Shown here: piece after piece, positions 9,205 through 21,590 of the stretch
Layout: each line of letters starts with the position of its first letter
Numbering within the stretch: the first letter of the stretch is position 1
Assembly (NCBI GenBank): GCA_003669055.1
Contig: RAYB01000031.1
Coordinates: 1 to 61,542, forward strand
Source: a bacterium 1XD21-70
GTDB lineage: Bacteria; Bacillota; Clostridia; Lachnospirales; Lachnospiraceae
Direction: 5' to 3'
DNA length: 61,542 nucleotides
Position numbers and translations under genes: made by a program
Notes under the pieces: generated by a model
Databases searched by the model: none
What the model saw: the letters and a program-made list of their open reading frames with translations, nothing else
What the model was told of the DNA's origin: nothing

Positions 9205-9239
9205 CTACATATTGTAGCATAAAATCGGTGATATTACAA
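9205..9239 (-). promoter_or_regulatory. CBASS operon promoter with dyad
   Basis: On the minus strand TTGTAA (9234-9239) and TACAAT (9211-9216) are separated by 17 bp, upstream of the CD-NTase gene. A small dyad CTACA-tat-TGTAG (9205-9217) covers the -10 box and could be an operator. The downstream XRE gene at 9295 is a candidate regulator, but that link is inference. Confidence 0.65.
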
Positions 9240-9294
9240 CACCTAGATAATGTGAAGAAAATGTTTTCTTACATATTTTTTCTATCCAAGAAGA

Positions 9295-10146
9295 CTATTT
9301 CTTTCGCTTGCCCTTGCCATGGGACTGGTGAGGGCTACTCTTTCCCCGCCGACTGGCCTGACGGATTTGGAGTTTCTTGGATTTTGCCAATATATCCATC
9401 AATGTCACAAACTGCTCCTTGGTGATGGCATCATAGTCGATGCTCAGCCCCGCAAGGTAAACCCTTGCCTGCTTCTCCTGCGGGCTGCCCTCGTAACTCA
9501 TAGCGGTCTGTAAGTATTCACTGACGGCTTCGGCGGCAGATTCCCCATCTGCGGTAGTGACATCCTGCTTGTGGGCTTCTCTGATGTCCGATAGAATACT
9601 TATTAGATCACCAGATAGCACCTGTTTGAAATACTCAACCGTTTGTATTTGGGCAAGAGCCAGCGTTCGTGTATGCAAGTCTCCGTCTTCTGCGGAATAC
9701 TGCTGAATGACTTGCTGGCGCACAGCTTCAAGCATGGCATTCATATCGTTGATCCTGCTGTCGGCAATCCGGTCAACATAGACTTCTGCATCGACCATCA
9801 ACTGCTGGAACTTGTCATGCACCAGCAGCTCAGACAGTAGCCGCTTATTATATTTTCCATCCCGTATCGCATCTACCGCATCATCCCGCAGATGCAGGGC
9901 TTGAAGCTCTGCGTTTGCGGGATTTTTGTTTTCTGTCAAACCCAGTAGATAGTCGGTAGACACGCCGTGGAACTTCGCCAGCGTCACAATGGCAAAGGGG
10001 CTTATATCCTTGAAATCTTCGGCTTCATATTTTCCAAGAGCGGATTTAGAAAGCCCCGTCTGCTCCGCAAGCTGTTCTAGGCTCAAGCCCCGGTCAACGA
10101 CCCGCAGGTCTTTCAAACGCTCCTGTATTGTCAATTTCGCTTCCAT
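9295..10146 (-). CDS. XRE-family regulator
   Basis: A 283-residue protein with an N-terminal Cro/C1 helix-turn-helix (about residues 8-70: LSLEQLAEQTGLSKSALGKYE, with the FHGVSTDYLLGLT ending typical of the family). A long helical domain and a very basic tail (SRRGKSSPHQSHGKGKRKK) follow. Proteins like this are common in clostridial mobilizable elements and usually repress element genes. It lies upstream of and in line with the CBASS operon, and divergent from the 76-residue gene at 10711. The start follows CGGAGGCGGCG. Confidence 0.85.
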   Translation of the reverse strand: MEAKLTIQERLKDLRVVDRGLSLEQLAEQTGLSKSALGKYEAEDFKDISPFAIVTLAKFHGVSTDYLLGLTENKNPANAELQALHLRDDAVDAIRDGKYNKRLLSELLVHDKFQQLMVDAEVYVDRIADSRINDMNAMLEAVRQQVIQQYSAEDGDLHTRTLALAQIQTVEYFKQVLSGDLISILSDIREAHKQDVTTADGESAAEAVSEYLQTAMSYEGSPQEKQARVYLAGLSIDYDAITKEQFVTLMDILAKSKKLQIRQASRRGKSSPHQSHGKGKRKK

Positions 10147-10452
10147 CGCCGCCTCCGTCCATAAGCGTGGAAATCACGCCGATTTGCCGCCCTTTTCCAT
10201 CCTCTTGGATATACGGAAAGGGGCGTATTTTTTCGCTACAATGTACCTGACACGCACTACTGAACCTTGAAAATTGCATGACCGTCCGAATGGGATATGC
10301 TTTCCGGCGAAGTGACGCCACGATATGAGCGCACCAAGGGGAGCGATACGCCGGGGTGAGATTCCCGGGCAGGAACGACATTCGGGGAGAACGGCGCCTA
10401 AAAATTATGGTTCAGATTCAAGCCTTGTGAAATCTGTGAATAATCAGTTGTT

Positions 10453-10655
10453 TGCGTACCTGTATCTGTATCAAAGAGCGTTGCGCCCAATAGTGAATGC
10501 AGTGCGCTGTCTAACGAACCATTTCCTTAATCGATGGAAAAGCGCACCCATCAGCAAAATCAAACGACCACCTATATGAGTAACGCATTACAGGCAAAAA
10601 TCTGGACAAATGAATCGATATCGACAAACAACGCTCTATGGTGAACAGGTATCGC
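10453..10655. repeat. Interrupted inverted repeat in regulatory spacer
   Basis: In the 560-bp spacer 10147-10710, GCGTACCTGT (10453-10462) and AGAGCGTTG (10474-10482) are mirrored by CAACGCTCT (10629-10637) and ACAGGTATCGC (10645-10655). The blocks keep order but not exact spacing. Such an arrangement is compatible with an origin, a recombination site for the nearby resolvase, or operators. No gene is seen in this spacer. Confidence 0.45.
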
Positions 10656-10710
10656 ACACTTGCGTATCTATTGTACCACAGAGTGAACCAAAAGAGAGGG
10701 AAAATTTCAC

Positions 10711-10941
10711 ATGAACATGAAAAAAGCAGAAGCCTATCGAAATGAGATCAAATCCTATATTGTCCGGGCGGGCATGACCATGGCGGAGGTGGTGGACTAT
10801 CTGGCGGATGAGTACGGCTGGAGCGCCAGCGTTCCCAACCTGTCTGGTAAACTGCGGCGCGGTTCCCTCCGCTACGGCGAGGCTGTGGAGTTGGCCAATG
10901 CACTGGGCTATGATATCGTCTGGAAAAAGCATGAACGGTAA
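10711..10941 (+). CDS. Small HTH protein (DUF6471-like)
   Basis: A 76-residue protein with a lambda-repressor-like fold pattern: IVRAGMTMAEVVDYLADEYG, then VPNLSGKLRRGSLRYGEAVELANALGYDIVWK. This resembles the DUF6471-type short HTH proteins that accompany restriction and mobile genes in Bacillota. GAGGG lies ten bases before the ATG at 10711; a second ATG six bases later is possible. Directly downstream lies the hairpin array, so it is a candidate for binding it, though this is speculation. Confidence 0.7.
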   Translation: MNMKKAEAYRNEIKSYIVRAGMTMAEVVDYLADEYGWSASVPNLSGKLRRGSLRYGEAVELANALGYDIVWKKHER

Positions 10942-10943
10942 TT

Positions 10944-12102
<1,159 letters not shown>

Positions 12103-12244
12103 GCTTATTCAAAGTATACCACGGTATTTATAAATTTTCCATAGCTATTTTGTGATTTCCTTTGTCGGACAGCAAACAAAAACCTGGCCCCTTCACGGCT
12201 ACGGAAAACTACACCATTCCGCAGGCCCAGAAGGGAGGGGCGGA

Positions 12245-14200
12245 ATGATACTCAACATCCAGGACGACATTCTGAAACTCCAATCCCTGCGCCTTTTGGA
12301 CAAGCTGTTACTGGACAAAACTACCGGAAAACACATCATGTGGGCCACGGACGCTTATGCCGACCTCGGTTCACGGTACAGCCGAAATGAGGAAATCACA
12401 TCGGAGCTGATTACCGGCCCCAATGCCAATATCATCAAAACCCGCGCACGGAAAGAGATGGAACAGCAGTCCAGCCGTACCCGGCAGCGAGGAGAAGTCT
12501 TTACCCCGTTGTGGATCTGCCGGAAGATGTGCGATTACGCCGATGAGATGAGCAGCCGCTCTGATTGGAAAAAGTATGTGGATGCCCGAGTGCTGGAGAT
12601 CACCTGCGGAGAGGCTCCCTTTTTGGTGAGCCGGTATGATGCAGAAACCGGCGAAGCTATCCCTGTTCCTGACCGCATTGGTCTGCTGGACCGGAAGCTG
12701 CGGGCGGTGAGCGAGAACGCACACACAGAGGAAGAATGGATGAAATGGGCGTTTCGAGCATTCCATGCCACCTATGGCTATGAGTTCCAGGGGGACAATG
12801 TTCTGATTGCCCGGGTCAATCTGCTGATGACCTTTGAGGAGTATCTGCTGGAACGCTGGAAACGAAAGCCTACCCTTTCCGAGTACGGGAAGCTCATTGT
12901 GGTGATTGTTTGGAATATATGGCAGATGGACGGATTGCAAGGGACAATTCCCTATAGAAGCGCCGAGGAGGAGTTCCGGCAGTTTAATCTGTTTGAATTT
13001 TTGGATGGAATGTCCGAACCTGATAAAGAAAATAAGCAGCCGCGCTGCCGGGTCTATAACTGGCTTGGCGGCGGGAGCGTTGAATATTCAGCTTTGCCGA
13101 TAAGGGGGAAACGGGCGATGAAGTTTGATTTTGTGATTGGGAATCCGCCGTATCAGGAAGAAACCGTACAAGAAATTTCCAAAACAAACGGGCAAGCCCC
13201 CAGGAAAAATATTTTCCACTATTATCAAATTGGAGCGGATAAGGTAGCTGGAGATGCAACTATTTTGATCTATCCTGCCGGACGCTGGATTCATAGGTCT
13301 GGAAAGGGCATGGAAGAATTTGGATTGCAACAAATCAATGACCCCAGACTTAAAAAAGTAATTTTTTATCCAGATTCAAGTGAAATTTTTTCTGGTGTAG
13401 CGATTGCAGATGGGGTTGGCATTGTAATAAAAGATATGAAGAAAACGGCTTCTGGATTTGAGTATGTGTATCGAAAGAAGCTTTCAGAAATCAGCGTGGC
13501 GTTAGAATGTCCAGGAAACGAATTGATGCCACTGAATCCAAGTGATTTGATTATTACCCAAAGGGTAGGTGCTTTCGTTCACAACAACAATTTGAAATAT
13601 CTTCACGAAAGAATATTGCCTCGATCTCTTTTTAGTATTGAAAGTAGCTTTATACAAGAGAATCCAGGAAAAGCAACTTCTTTAGATGAAGTCTCAACTG
13701 TGGATTACTCAAAGCAAATCAAACTGTTTACAAATGATAAAGCGGGAAAAGCAGGCCGGGCCAAGTGGTTTGTTGTAGATAGAAGTACCATAACCAGCAA
13801 CATACAATTTGTTGATGAGTGGCAGGTGGTCGTTTCCAGTGCGAATGCGGGAGGCCAGAAGAGAGACAATCAGTTGGAAATCATTGATAATCACTCTGCA
13901 TTCGGGCGTGCGCGTGTTGCATTGGCCTCTTTTAAGACATATCAGGAAGCGCAGAATTTCTTCAAATATGCTCAAACTTACATTGTTAGATTTATGTTCC
14001 TTATGACAGATGAAGCCTTGACCTCTTTGGGAAAGCGTGTGCCAGATTTGATAGATTATTCAGATGCAAACACATTCGTTGACTTCAGTGCAGATTTAAA
14101 TCAGCAGCTTTATGATTTGATGGAATTGAAAGAAGAAGAAATTATTCACATTGAAAATACGGTAAATAATCTGCGCAAATCCAGGAAGGAGATGACATGA
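12245..14200 (+). CDS. Eco57I-type N6-adenine methyltransferase
   Basis: A 651-residue DNA methyltransferase. The catalytic motif IV appears as GNPPYQEE near residue 299, preceded by FDFVI, and an upstream GEVFTPLWICRKM plus LEITCGEAPFL (motif X/I region) should bind SAM. The C-terminal half (from about 13,300) is the likely target-recognition domain and is distinctly AT-richer than both the N-terminal half and the next gene. I chose ATG 12245 behind GGAGGGGCGGA. It overlaps the helicase gene (ATGA or TGATG). Together they form a restriction-modification-like module, probably with the sequence specificity encoded here. Confidence 0.85.
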   Translation: MILNIQDDILKLQSLRLLDKLLLDKTTGKHIMWATDAYADLGSRYSRNEEITSELITGPNANIIKTRARKEMEQQSSRTRQRGEVFTPLWICRKMCDYADEMSSRSDWKKYVDARVLEITCGEAPFLVSRYDAETGEAIPVPDRIGLLDRKLRAVSENAHTEEEWMKWAFRAFHATYGYEFQGDNVLIARVNLLMTFEEYLLERWKRKPTLSEYGKLIVVIVWNIWQMDGLQGTIPYRSAEEEFRQFNLFEFLDGMSEPDKENKQPRCRVYNWLGGGSVEYSALPIRGKRAMKFDFVIGNPPYQEETVQEISKTNGQAPRKNIFHYYQIGADKVAGDATILIYPAGRWIHRSGKGMEEFGLQQINDPRLKKVIFYPDSSEIFSGVAIADGVGIVIKDMKKTASGFEYVYRKKLSEISVALECPGNELMPLNPSDLIITQRVGAFVHNNNLKYLHERILPRSLFSIESSFIQENPGKATSLDEVSTVDYSKQIKLFTNDKAGKAGRAKWFVVDRSTITSNIQFVDEWQVVVSSANAGGQKRDNQLEIIDNHSAFGRARVALASFKTYQEAQNFFKYAQTYIVRFMFLMTDEALTSLGKRVPDLIDYSDANTFVDFSADLNQQLYDLMELKEEEIIHIENTVNNLRKSRKEMT

Positions 14201-17200
14201 TGGAAGCCCCAAAAATTCAATCTTTCTCCCGTGTCGTCCCCATGATTTACGCCTACAACACCCCCGGCGTCACCTATCACGAGGGCTGGACGAAAATCGG
14301 CTACACCGAGAAGCAAACCGTTTCCCAGCGCATCAAGCAGCAGACCCACACCGCCGGTATCCAGTATCAGCTGGTCTGGCAGGACAACGCCATCTTCAAG
14401 GACGGCTCCGGGGAATATTTCACCGACCATGACTTCCATTCGTTCCTGGAGTCGCAGATGGGCGTGGAGCGCACTCCCGGAACGGAGTGGTTCCATGTGG
14501 ACGGCACCACCTCACACCGGCACTTCGACGCCTTTTCCCGGCGGGAGTTGGCGGCGACCAGCGGCGAACGGCTGACCTATGAACTTCGGAAGGAACAGCG
14601 GGAAGCTGTTTCTATGACGAAAGCCTATTTTGAAAGCGGCGGTGAGGAATTTCTCTGGAACGCCAAGCCTCGATTTGGCAAGACGCTGACCTCCTATGAC
14701 CTTGTCCGGCAGATGGGCTTTACCAAGGTGCTGATCGTCACCAACCGACCCAGCATTGCCAACTCCTGGGCTGACGATTTCTTCAAGTTCATCGGCTGGC
14801 GGGGTGAATACTCCTTTGTTTCGGATACCGATGCCTTGAAGGACAAGCCCGGCGTTTTATCGAGAGAAGAACACCTTGCCGGGATACTCCACAGGGAAGA
14901 TGCAATGCCCAGAAATATGATTGCTTTCGAGTCGCTGCAAGGCTTGAAAGGCTCTGTTTATTTTGGCGGGCAGTATGATAAATTGCGCTGGATGAGCGAA
15001 TTGGAGTTTGACCTGTTGATCGTGGACGAGGCCCAGGAGGGCGTGGATACCATGAAAACGGAGCGGGCTTTCCGCAACATCAAGCGGAAACATACTCTGT
15101 ATCTGTCCGGCACTCCCTTCAAGCAGCTTGCCAGTGAGCAGTTTTCTAAGGAGCAGATTTTCAACTGGTCCTACGCCGATGAGCAGGAGGCCAAGGCAAA
15201 CTGGAGCGGCGAGGAAGCCAATCCCTACGAAACGCTGCCCCGGCTGGCCATGTTCACCTATCAGCTTTCCGCCATGATCCGAGAGCGCATTGAGAAAGGG
15301 CTGGATTTGTCCGGCGAGGATGGCACTGTCGATTATGCCTTTGACCTCAACGAGTTTTTTGCCACAGATGAGCGGGGGAAATTTGTCCATGAGGATGAAA
15401 TCAAAAAGTTCCTTCACGCTCTAACTACACAGGAAAAATACCCGTTCTCCACCCCGGAACTGCGGCAGGAGCTGTCCCATACCATGTGGTACTTGAACCG
15501 GGTGGCAAGCGCCAAAGCGTTGGAAAAGCTGCTCCGGGAGGATGAGGTTTTCGGCAAGTACAAGGTCGTTCTTGCGGCGGGAGATGGCCGCAGTGACGAT
15601 GATGACGCACAGGCGGCAAAGGCTTTCGACCAGGTGAAGGCGGCTATCGCCCAGTACGACAAGACTATCACCCTGACCGTGGGCCAGCTTACCGTGGGTG
15701 TCACCATCCCGGAGTGGAGCGGCGTTCTCATGCTCTGCAACATGAAAAGTCCGTCCTCCTATATGCAGGCGGCGTTTCGGGCGCAAAATCCCTGTATCGT
15801 AACCCGTGACGGCCAGCGTTTCCGCAAAGAAACTGCCTATGTCTTTGACTTCGACCCGGCCCGGACACTGATTATCTTTGACGAGTTTGCCAACAACCTG
15901 TCCGCTGATACTGTAGGCGGGCGCGGCACCAGTGATAACCGGAAGGAAAACATCAAGCGGCTGCTGAACTTCTTTCCTGTGCTGGGCGAGGACAGCGAGG
16001 GCCGGATGGTGGAACTGGACGCCGCCTCTGTCCTGTCCATTCCCCGGCGGCTGAAAAGCCAGGAGGTGGTGCGGCGGGGCTTCATGTCCAACTTCCTGTT
16101 CCAGAATATCAGCAATATTTTCGGCGCGCCTGCTGTTGTCCGGGAGATCGTGGAGAAGCTGACGCCAGCCCATGAGGAAGGCAAGAAAGCAGACCCCAAG
16201 CGGTTGGATGGTATGGACACTGTGACCGTGGACGAGAACGGCGAGGTGGGAATTCCTAACGAAACCATCATTGGCAGAACGCAGGATTTGTTTGGTCCGA
16301 AAGTTTATGAAATTGCGGATATTCAATCCCAGGTGGAGGCTGTCGCTGAGAACGCTTCCATTGAGGCGGTGGACCAGCACATCAGGACGCTAACCGAAAC
16401 CGTCAAGGCCCATATCAAGGAGAATGTGGTTGCACCCGCCGCCGAGGGCTACGGCATGAAAAAAGGCGCACAGAACCGCCTGGAGAAACAGGTTGAACAG
16501 GATATTGACCGCACATTCCAAAAAATCCAGGGCGATTATGAGCAACAGGCCCGCATCGCCAAGGCGGAGTTGGAACGGAAACAGCAAACGGCGGCCACGG
16601 CGCAGGAGGTCAAGCAGGCTGAAACAGACTACGCCGCCGCTATGGACAGCGCCCTGAAATCTTTTGTGGAAACGGTGCAGGAGACCGTTCAGCAGACCGT
16701 TGAGGAAAAGCCCAAGGAGGTTGTGGAGCAGGCGGAACGGCACAAGGCGGAGCAGGAAAAGCAGTCCGTGGAGGATGAAGTCCGCGCCCATCTGCGGGGC
16801 TTCTCCCGCACCATTCCCAGCTTTATCATGGCCTACGGTGACGGTAATTTGACCCTTGCTAATTTCGATGACTACACCGAGGACGATGTGTTTCTGGAAG
16901 TGACCGGCATCACAATGGCTGACTTCCGTTTTCTGCGAGACGGCGGCGAGTACACCGACCCGGAAACCGGAGAGAGCAAACATTTTGAGGGTCATCTCTT
17001 TGATGAGGTTGTGTTCAACGACTCTGTGGCGGAGTTTTGGAACAAGAAACAGCAGCTGGCTGATTATTTTGATGAGAGACAGGATGAAGATATTTTTGAT
17101 TACATCCCACCGCAAAAAACCAATCAGATTTTCACGCCCCGCTGGGTGGTGTCCATGATGGTGGATCAGTTGGAGGAAAATAATCCCGGCTGTTTTGATG

Positions 17201-17520
17201 ACCCCACGAAAACCTTTGCCGACCTGTATATGAAATCCGGACTATACATCACAGAGATCGTCAAGCGGCTTTATCGGAGCGAGGGACTTAAGGCGACTTT
17301 CCCGGATGAGAAAGAGCGCATCCGCCATATCCTGCAAAAACAGGTTTACGGTATGGCCCCGACCCGCATTATCTATCTGATTGCCACAAACTACATCTTA
17401 GGATTTGACGAGGCATTGAAAGACAGCACTCACAATTTTGTCCAGGCTGATGCGGCGGAGGCCGCAAAAGCGGGGACTCTGGATAAGCTGGTAGACCGGC
17501 ATTTCGGCAGGCTGGGCTGA
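14197..17520 (+). CDS. Restriction-like SF2 helicase with GIY-YIG-like N-terminus
   Basis: A 1107-residue protein. Residues 16-38 (MIYAYNTPG...WTKIGYTE) look like a T5orf172/GIY-YIG-type nuclease start. Residues 130-600 form an SF2 helicase/translocase with Walker A AKPRFGKT (156-163) and Walker B DEAQ (277-280), followed by LSGTPFK. A long Glu/Gln-rich coiled coil lies at about 740-880. The C-terminal 150 residues (NQIFTPRWVVSMMVDQLEEN, then DLYMKSGLYITEI) resemble the SAM-binding start of N6-methyltransferases but without the NPPY motif. It is the presumed restriction partner of the methyltransferase, with which it overlaps. GC-rich throughout. Confidence 0.75.
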   Translation: MMEAPKIQSFSRVVPMIYAYNTPGVTYHEGWTKIGYTEKQTVSQRIKQQTHTAGIQYQLVWQDNAIFKDGSGEYFTDHDFHSFLESQMGVERTPGTEWFHVDGTTSHRHFDAFSRRELAATSGERLTYELRKEQREAVSMTKAYFESGGEEFLWNAKPRFGKTLTSYDLVRQMGFTKVLIVTNRPSIANSWADDFFKFIGWRGEYSFVSDTDALKDKPGVLSREEHLAGILHREDAMPRNMIAFESLQGLKGSVYFGGQYDKLRWMSELEFDLLIVDEAQEGVDTMKTERAFRNIKRKHTLYLSGTPFKQLASEQFSKEQIFNWSYADEQEAKANWSGEEANPYETLPRLAMFTYQLSAMIRERIEKGLDLSGEDGTVDYAFDLNEFFATDERGKFVHEDEIKKFLHALTTQEKYPFSTPELRQELSHTMWYLNRVASAKALEKLLREDEVFGKYKVVLAAGDGRSDDDDAQAAKAFDQVKAAIAQYDKTITLTVGQLTVGVTIPEWSGVLMLCNMKSPSSYMQAAFRAQNPCIVTRDGQRFRKETAYVFDFDPARTLIIFDEFANNLSADTVGGRGTSDNRKENIKRLLNFFPVLGEDSEGRMVELDAASVLSIPRRLKSQEVVRRGFMSNFLFQNISNIFGAPAVVREIVEKLTPAHEEGKKADPKRLDGMDTVTVDENGEVGIPNETIIGRTQDLFGPKVYEIADIQSQVEAVAENASIEAVDQHIRTLTETVKAHIKENVVAPAAEGYGMKKGAQNRLEKQVEQDIDRTFQKIQGDYEQQARIAKAELERKQQTAATAQEVKQAETDYAAAMDSALKSFVETVQETVQQTVEEKPKEVVEQAERHKAEQEKQSVEDEVRAHLRGFSRTIPSFIMAYGDGNLTLANFDDYTEDDVFLEVTGITMADFRFLRDGGEYTDPETGESKHFEGHLFDEVVFNDSVAEFWNKKQQLADYFDERQDEDIFDYIPPQKTNQIFTPRWVVSMMVDQLEENNPGCFDDPTKTFADLYMKSGLYITEIVKRLYRSEGLKATFPDEKERIRHILQKQVYGMAPTRIIYLIATNYILGFDEALKDSTHNFVQADAAEAAKAGTLDKLVDRHFGRLG

Positions 17521-17539
17521 CTATTGAAAATTCCGAATG

Positions 17540-17621
17540 GCGCACTTCTATACGGGGTGTCCCCCGTATGTGCGCTCTGCGAGGCTGAACGGCTCTGACT
17601 TTTGAAAGTCAGAGCCGTTTT
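17540..17621 (+). terminator. Two consecutive hairpins after the R-M module
   Basis: The first hairpin (17540-17575) pairs GCGCAC and ATACGGGG with CCCCGTAT and GTGCGC. The second (17589-17618) is a perfect 14-bp stem, ACGGCTCTGACTTT, with a 2-nt loop followed by TTTTCC. The second is a convincing terminator. The first could be a relaxase-related site, as mob genes follow. Confidence 0.75.
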
Positions 17622-17771
17622 CCGTCGCTCTGCTCCGAACAAGGGGCTGTCTGCCCCTTGCGCCGCGTTGCGGCTATCCCTGTTAAAGTACATACTTCAT
17701 ACTCATAACCGCTTGTCAAATCTGACAGGCGGTTTTTCATAGCCGCAGAAAAAATGAAGGAGGTCATTTGA

Positions 17772-18092
17772 ATGTACGAGCCAAGTCCTGAACTCAAAAA
17801 ACTTGAAGCCGAAAAAGCCGAAGCCGAACAGCAGCTCATGCGGGAGCAGCACAAGTACCAGCGTCTTTGCAATCGGGAGCAGTATTACAAAAAGCGGGAA
17901 CGCACTGCAAGGGCGCATCGCCTGATCACCCGCGGCGCGGCTGTCGAAAGCGTGTCCCCGCTGGTGACGGTGCTGGGCGAAGTCGAGTTCTTCTCCCTTG
18001 TGGATCGCATCTTCTCCATGCCTGAAGTCAAAGGCATGGTGATGGAAGCGGTCAACGCCCACAACGCCGCCGAGCAATCAGGAGGTGACTGA
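17772..18092 (+). CDS. DUF3847 mobilization accessory protein
   Basis: A 106-residue protein with a charged N-terminal coiled coil (ELKKLEAEKAEAEQQLMREQ) and the RKRERTARAHRLITRGAAVE-like basic segment that defines DUF3847. The family always sits just upstream of MobA/MobL relaxases in Bacillota elements and probably acts like MobC at oriT. The start has GAAGGAGG upstream. It overlaps the relaxase start region, whose ribosome site GGAGGTGA lies inside its last codons. Confidence 0.85.
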   Translation: MYEPSPELKKLEAEKAEAEQQLMREQHKYQRLCNREQYYKKRERTARAHRLITRGAAVESVSPLVTVLGEVEFFSLVDRIFSMPEVKGMVMEAVNAHNAAEQSGGD

Positions 18093-19567
18093 TTATCGCC
18101 CTTTATCATTTCCACGCCACTCAAATCAAGCGGAGTGCAGGACAGTCCGCCATCGCCTCTGCCGCCTACCGTTCCGGGGAAAAGCTGTTCAGCGAGTATT
18201 ACGGCGAGGTCAGCGACTACACCCGCAAGGGCGGCGTGTCTCATTCCGAAATCCTCTTGTCGCCTCATGCCCCGCCGGAGTATGCAGACCGCCAGACACT
18301 CTGGAACGCCGTGGAGAAAGCAGAGCGCCATCCCCAAGCCCAGCTTGCGTACAGCTTCGATATTGCCTTGCAGAACGAATTTTCCTTGGAGGAGAACATC
18401 GACCTTGCAAGGCAATTTTTGTTGGAGCAGTTTGTCAGCCGAGGCATGATCTGCGACTTCTCCGTCCATCTGCCCGACAAAGAAGATGGCGGCATCGCCA
18501 ATCCGCATTTTCATGTCATGTGTCCCATCCGCCCTCTGAAAAAAAACGGAAAATGGGATGCCAAACAGCATCGGGTCTATGTGCTGGATGAGAACGGCGA
18601 CCGCATCCGGGACGAGGCTGGCAACTATGTGTTCAACGCCGTTCCTACCACCGATTGGGGCAGGCCGGAAACGCTGGAAGAGTGGCGCAAGGCGTGGGCT
18701 GATTTGTGCAACGCCCGTTTTGAAGAAAAAGGTCTGTCCTGCCGCATCGACCACCGCAGTTATGAGCGTCAGGGAATCGAGCAATTACCCACCGTTCACG
18801 AGGGCCCCGCTGTCCGGCGGATGGAAGCAAGAGGCATCCGAACCGACAAAGGCGACCTCAACCGCTGGATTAAGGCCACCAACAGTATGCTCCGAAGTAT
18901 CCGCCAAAAAATCTCCGGGTTGATGGTGTGGCTGACAGAAGCGAAAGAGAAATTGACTGCGGCGCAATCGCCGGATTTGGCACAGGCGCTGGCGGCCTAT
19001 TATTCTGTCCGCAACGCCGGGGCTTACTCGCAGAAAGCGAAAGTCGGCAACCTGAAACGATACACTGAGGACTTTGCGTTTCTGGAGTCCAAGGGCATCC
19101 TCACAATCGACCAGCTGCATGAGTTTGTATTCGCCATGAGCGATAAGGTATTTGACCTGAACAGTTCCACGAAAGCGAAAGCCTCGCAGATGAAAAAGCT
19201 GAAAGACCTGATCCGTTTGGCGGAGGACTACACCCGCTTAAAGCCTATTGTTGACGCCATCCCTGCCAAGGGTGGATTTGGAAAGAAACAGGAGAAATAC
19301 AAGGCCGAGCATGACAGCGAGATCAGGCAGTTTTACGCAGTGAAGCGCAAGCTGGACAATGCCGGACTTCCTGGAAAAAAGCTGACCCCAAAGCAGTGGC
19401 AGGCAGAACTGGACAGGCTCATGGAGCAGTATGCCGCTGAAACCGCTGAACTGAAACCTGTCTATGCTGATTTGAAAAAACTGAGGGATATTCAGTACAA
19501 GGTGGATTCTGCTCTCCACGACCAGCAGCGCCGGGAGCATCAAAGGAATCAGGAAGTCGAGCATTGA
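18092..19567 (+). CDS. mobA: MobA/MobL family relaxase
   Basis: A relaxase of about 491 residues that would nick oriT and lead the strand into a recipient using a helper conjugation system. The N-terminus IALYHFHATQIKRSAGQSAI is the family signature, and a metal-binding HFH lies at about residues 138-140 (NPHFHVM). No ATG, GTG or TTG occurs before the conserved start. The ribosome site GGAGG (18081-18085) points to ATT at 18092, or CTG at 18089, so initiation is non-standard. The next canonical in-frame start is ATG 18236, which would remove the catalytic N-terminus. The C-terminal third is helical and charged. Confidence 0.85.
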   Translation: MIALYHFHATQIKRSAGQSAIASAAYRSGEKLFSEYYGEVSDYTRKGGVSHSEILLSPHAPPEYADRQTLWNAVEKAERHPQAQLAYSFDIALQNEFSLEENIDLARQFLLEQFVSRGMICDFSVHLPDKEDGGIANPHFHVMCPIRPLKKNGKWDAKQHRVYVLDENGDRIRDEAGNYVFNAVPTTDWGRPETLEEWRKAWADLCNARFEEKGLSCRIDHRSYERQGIEQLPTVHEGPAVRRMEARGIRTDKGDLNRWIKATNSMLRSIRQKISGLMVWLTEAKEKLTAAQSPDLAQALAAYYSVRNAGAYSQKAKVGNLKRYTEDFAFLESKGILTIDQLHEFVFAMSDKVFDLNSSTKAKASQMKKLKDLIRLAEDYTRLKPIVDAIPAKGGFGKKQEKYKAEHDSEIRQFYAVKRKLDNAGLPGKKLTPKQWQAELDRLMEQYAAETAELKPVYADLKKLRDIQYKVDSALHDQQRREHQRNQEVEH

Positions 19568-19591
19568 CTTTTGGAGAGGAGTAAAAATTTT

Positions 19592-21546
<1,955 letters not shown>

Positions 21547-21590
21547 CCGAAGCCACGCCGTCCCTTGGAAACATGCGATTTTCAGATTTC

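Noticed and set aside
15421-16380. 319-residue antisense frame opposite the helicase gene
   Set aside because: The plus-strand helicase has clear motifs. The antisense frame is a composition artefact.
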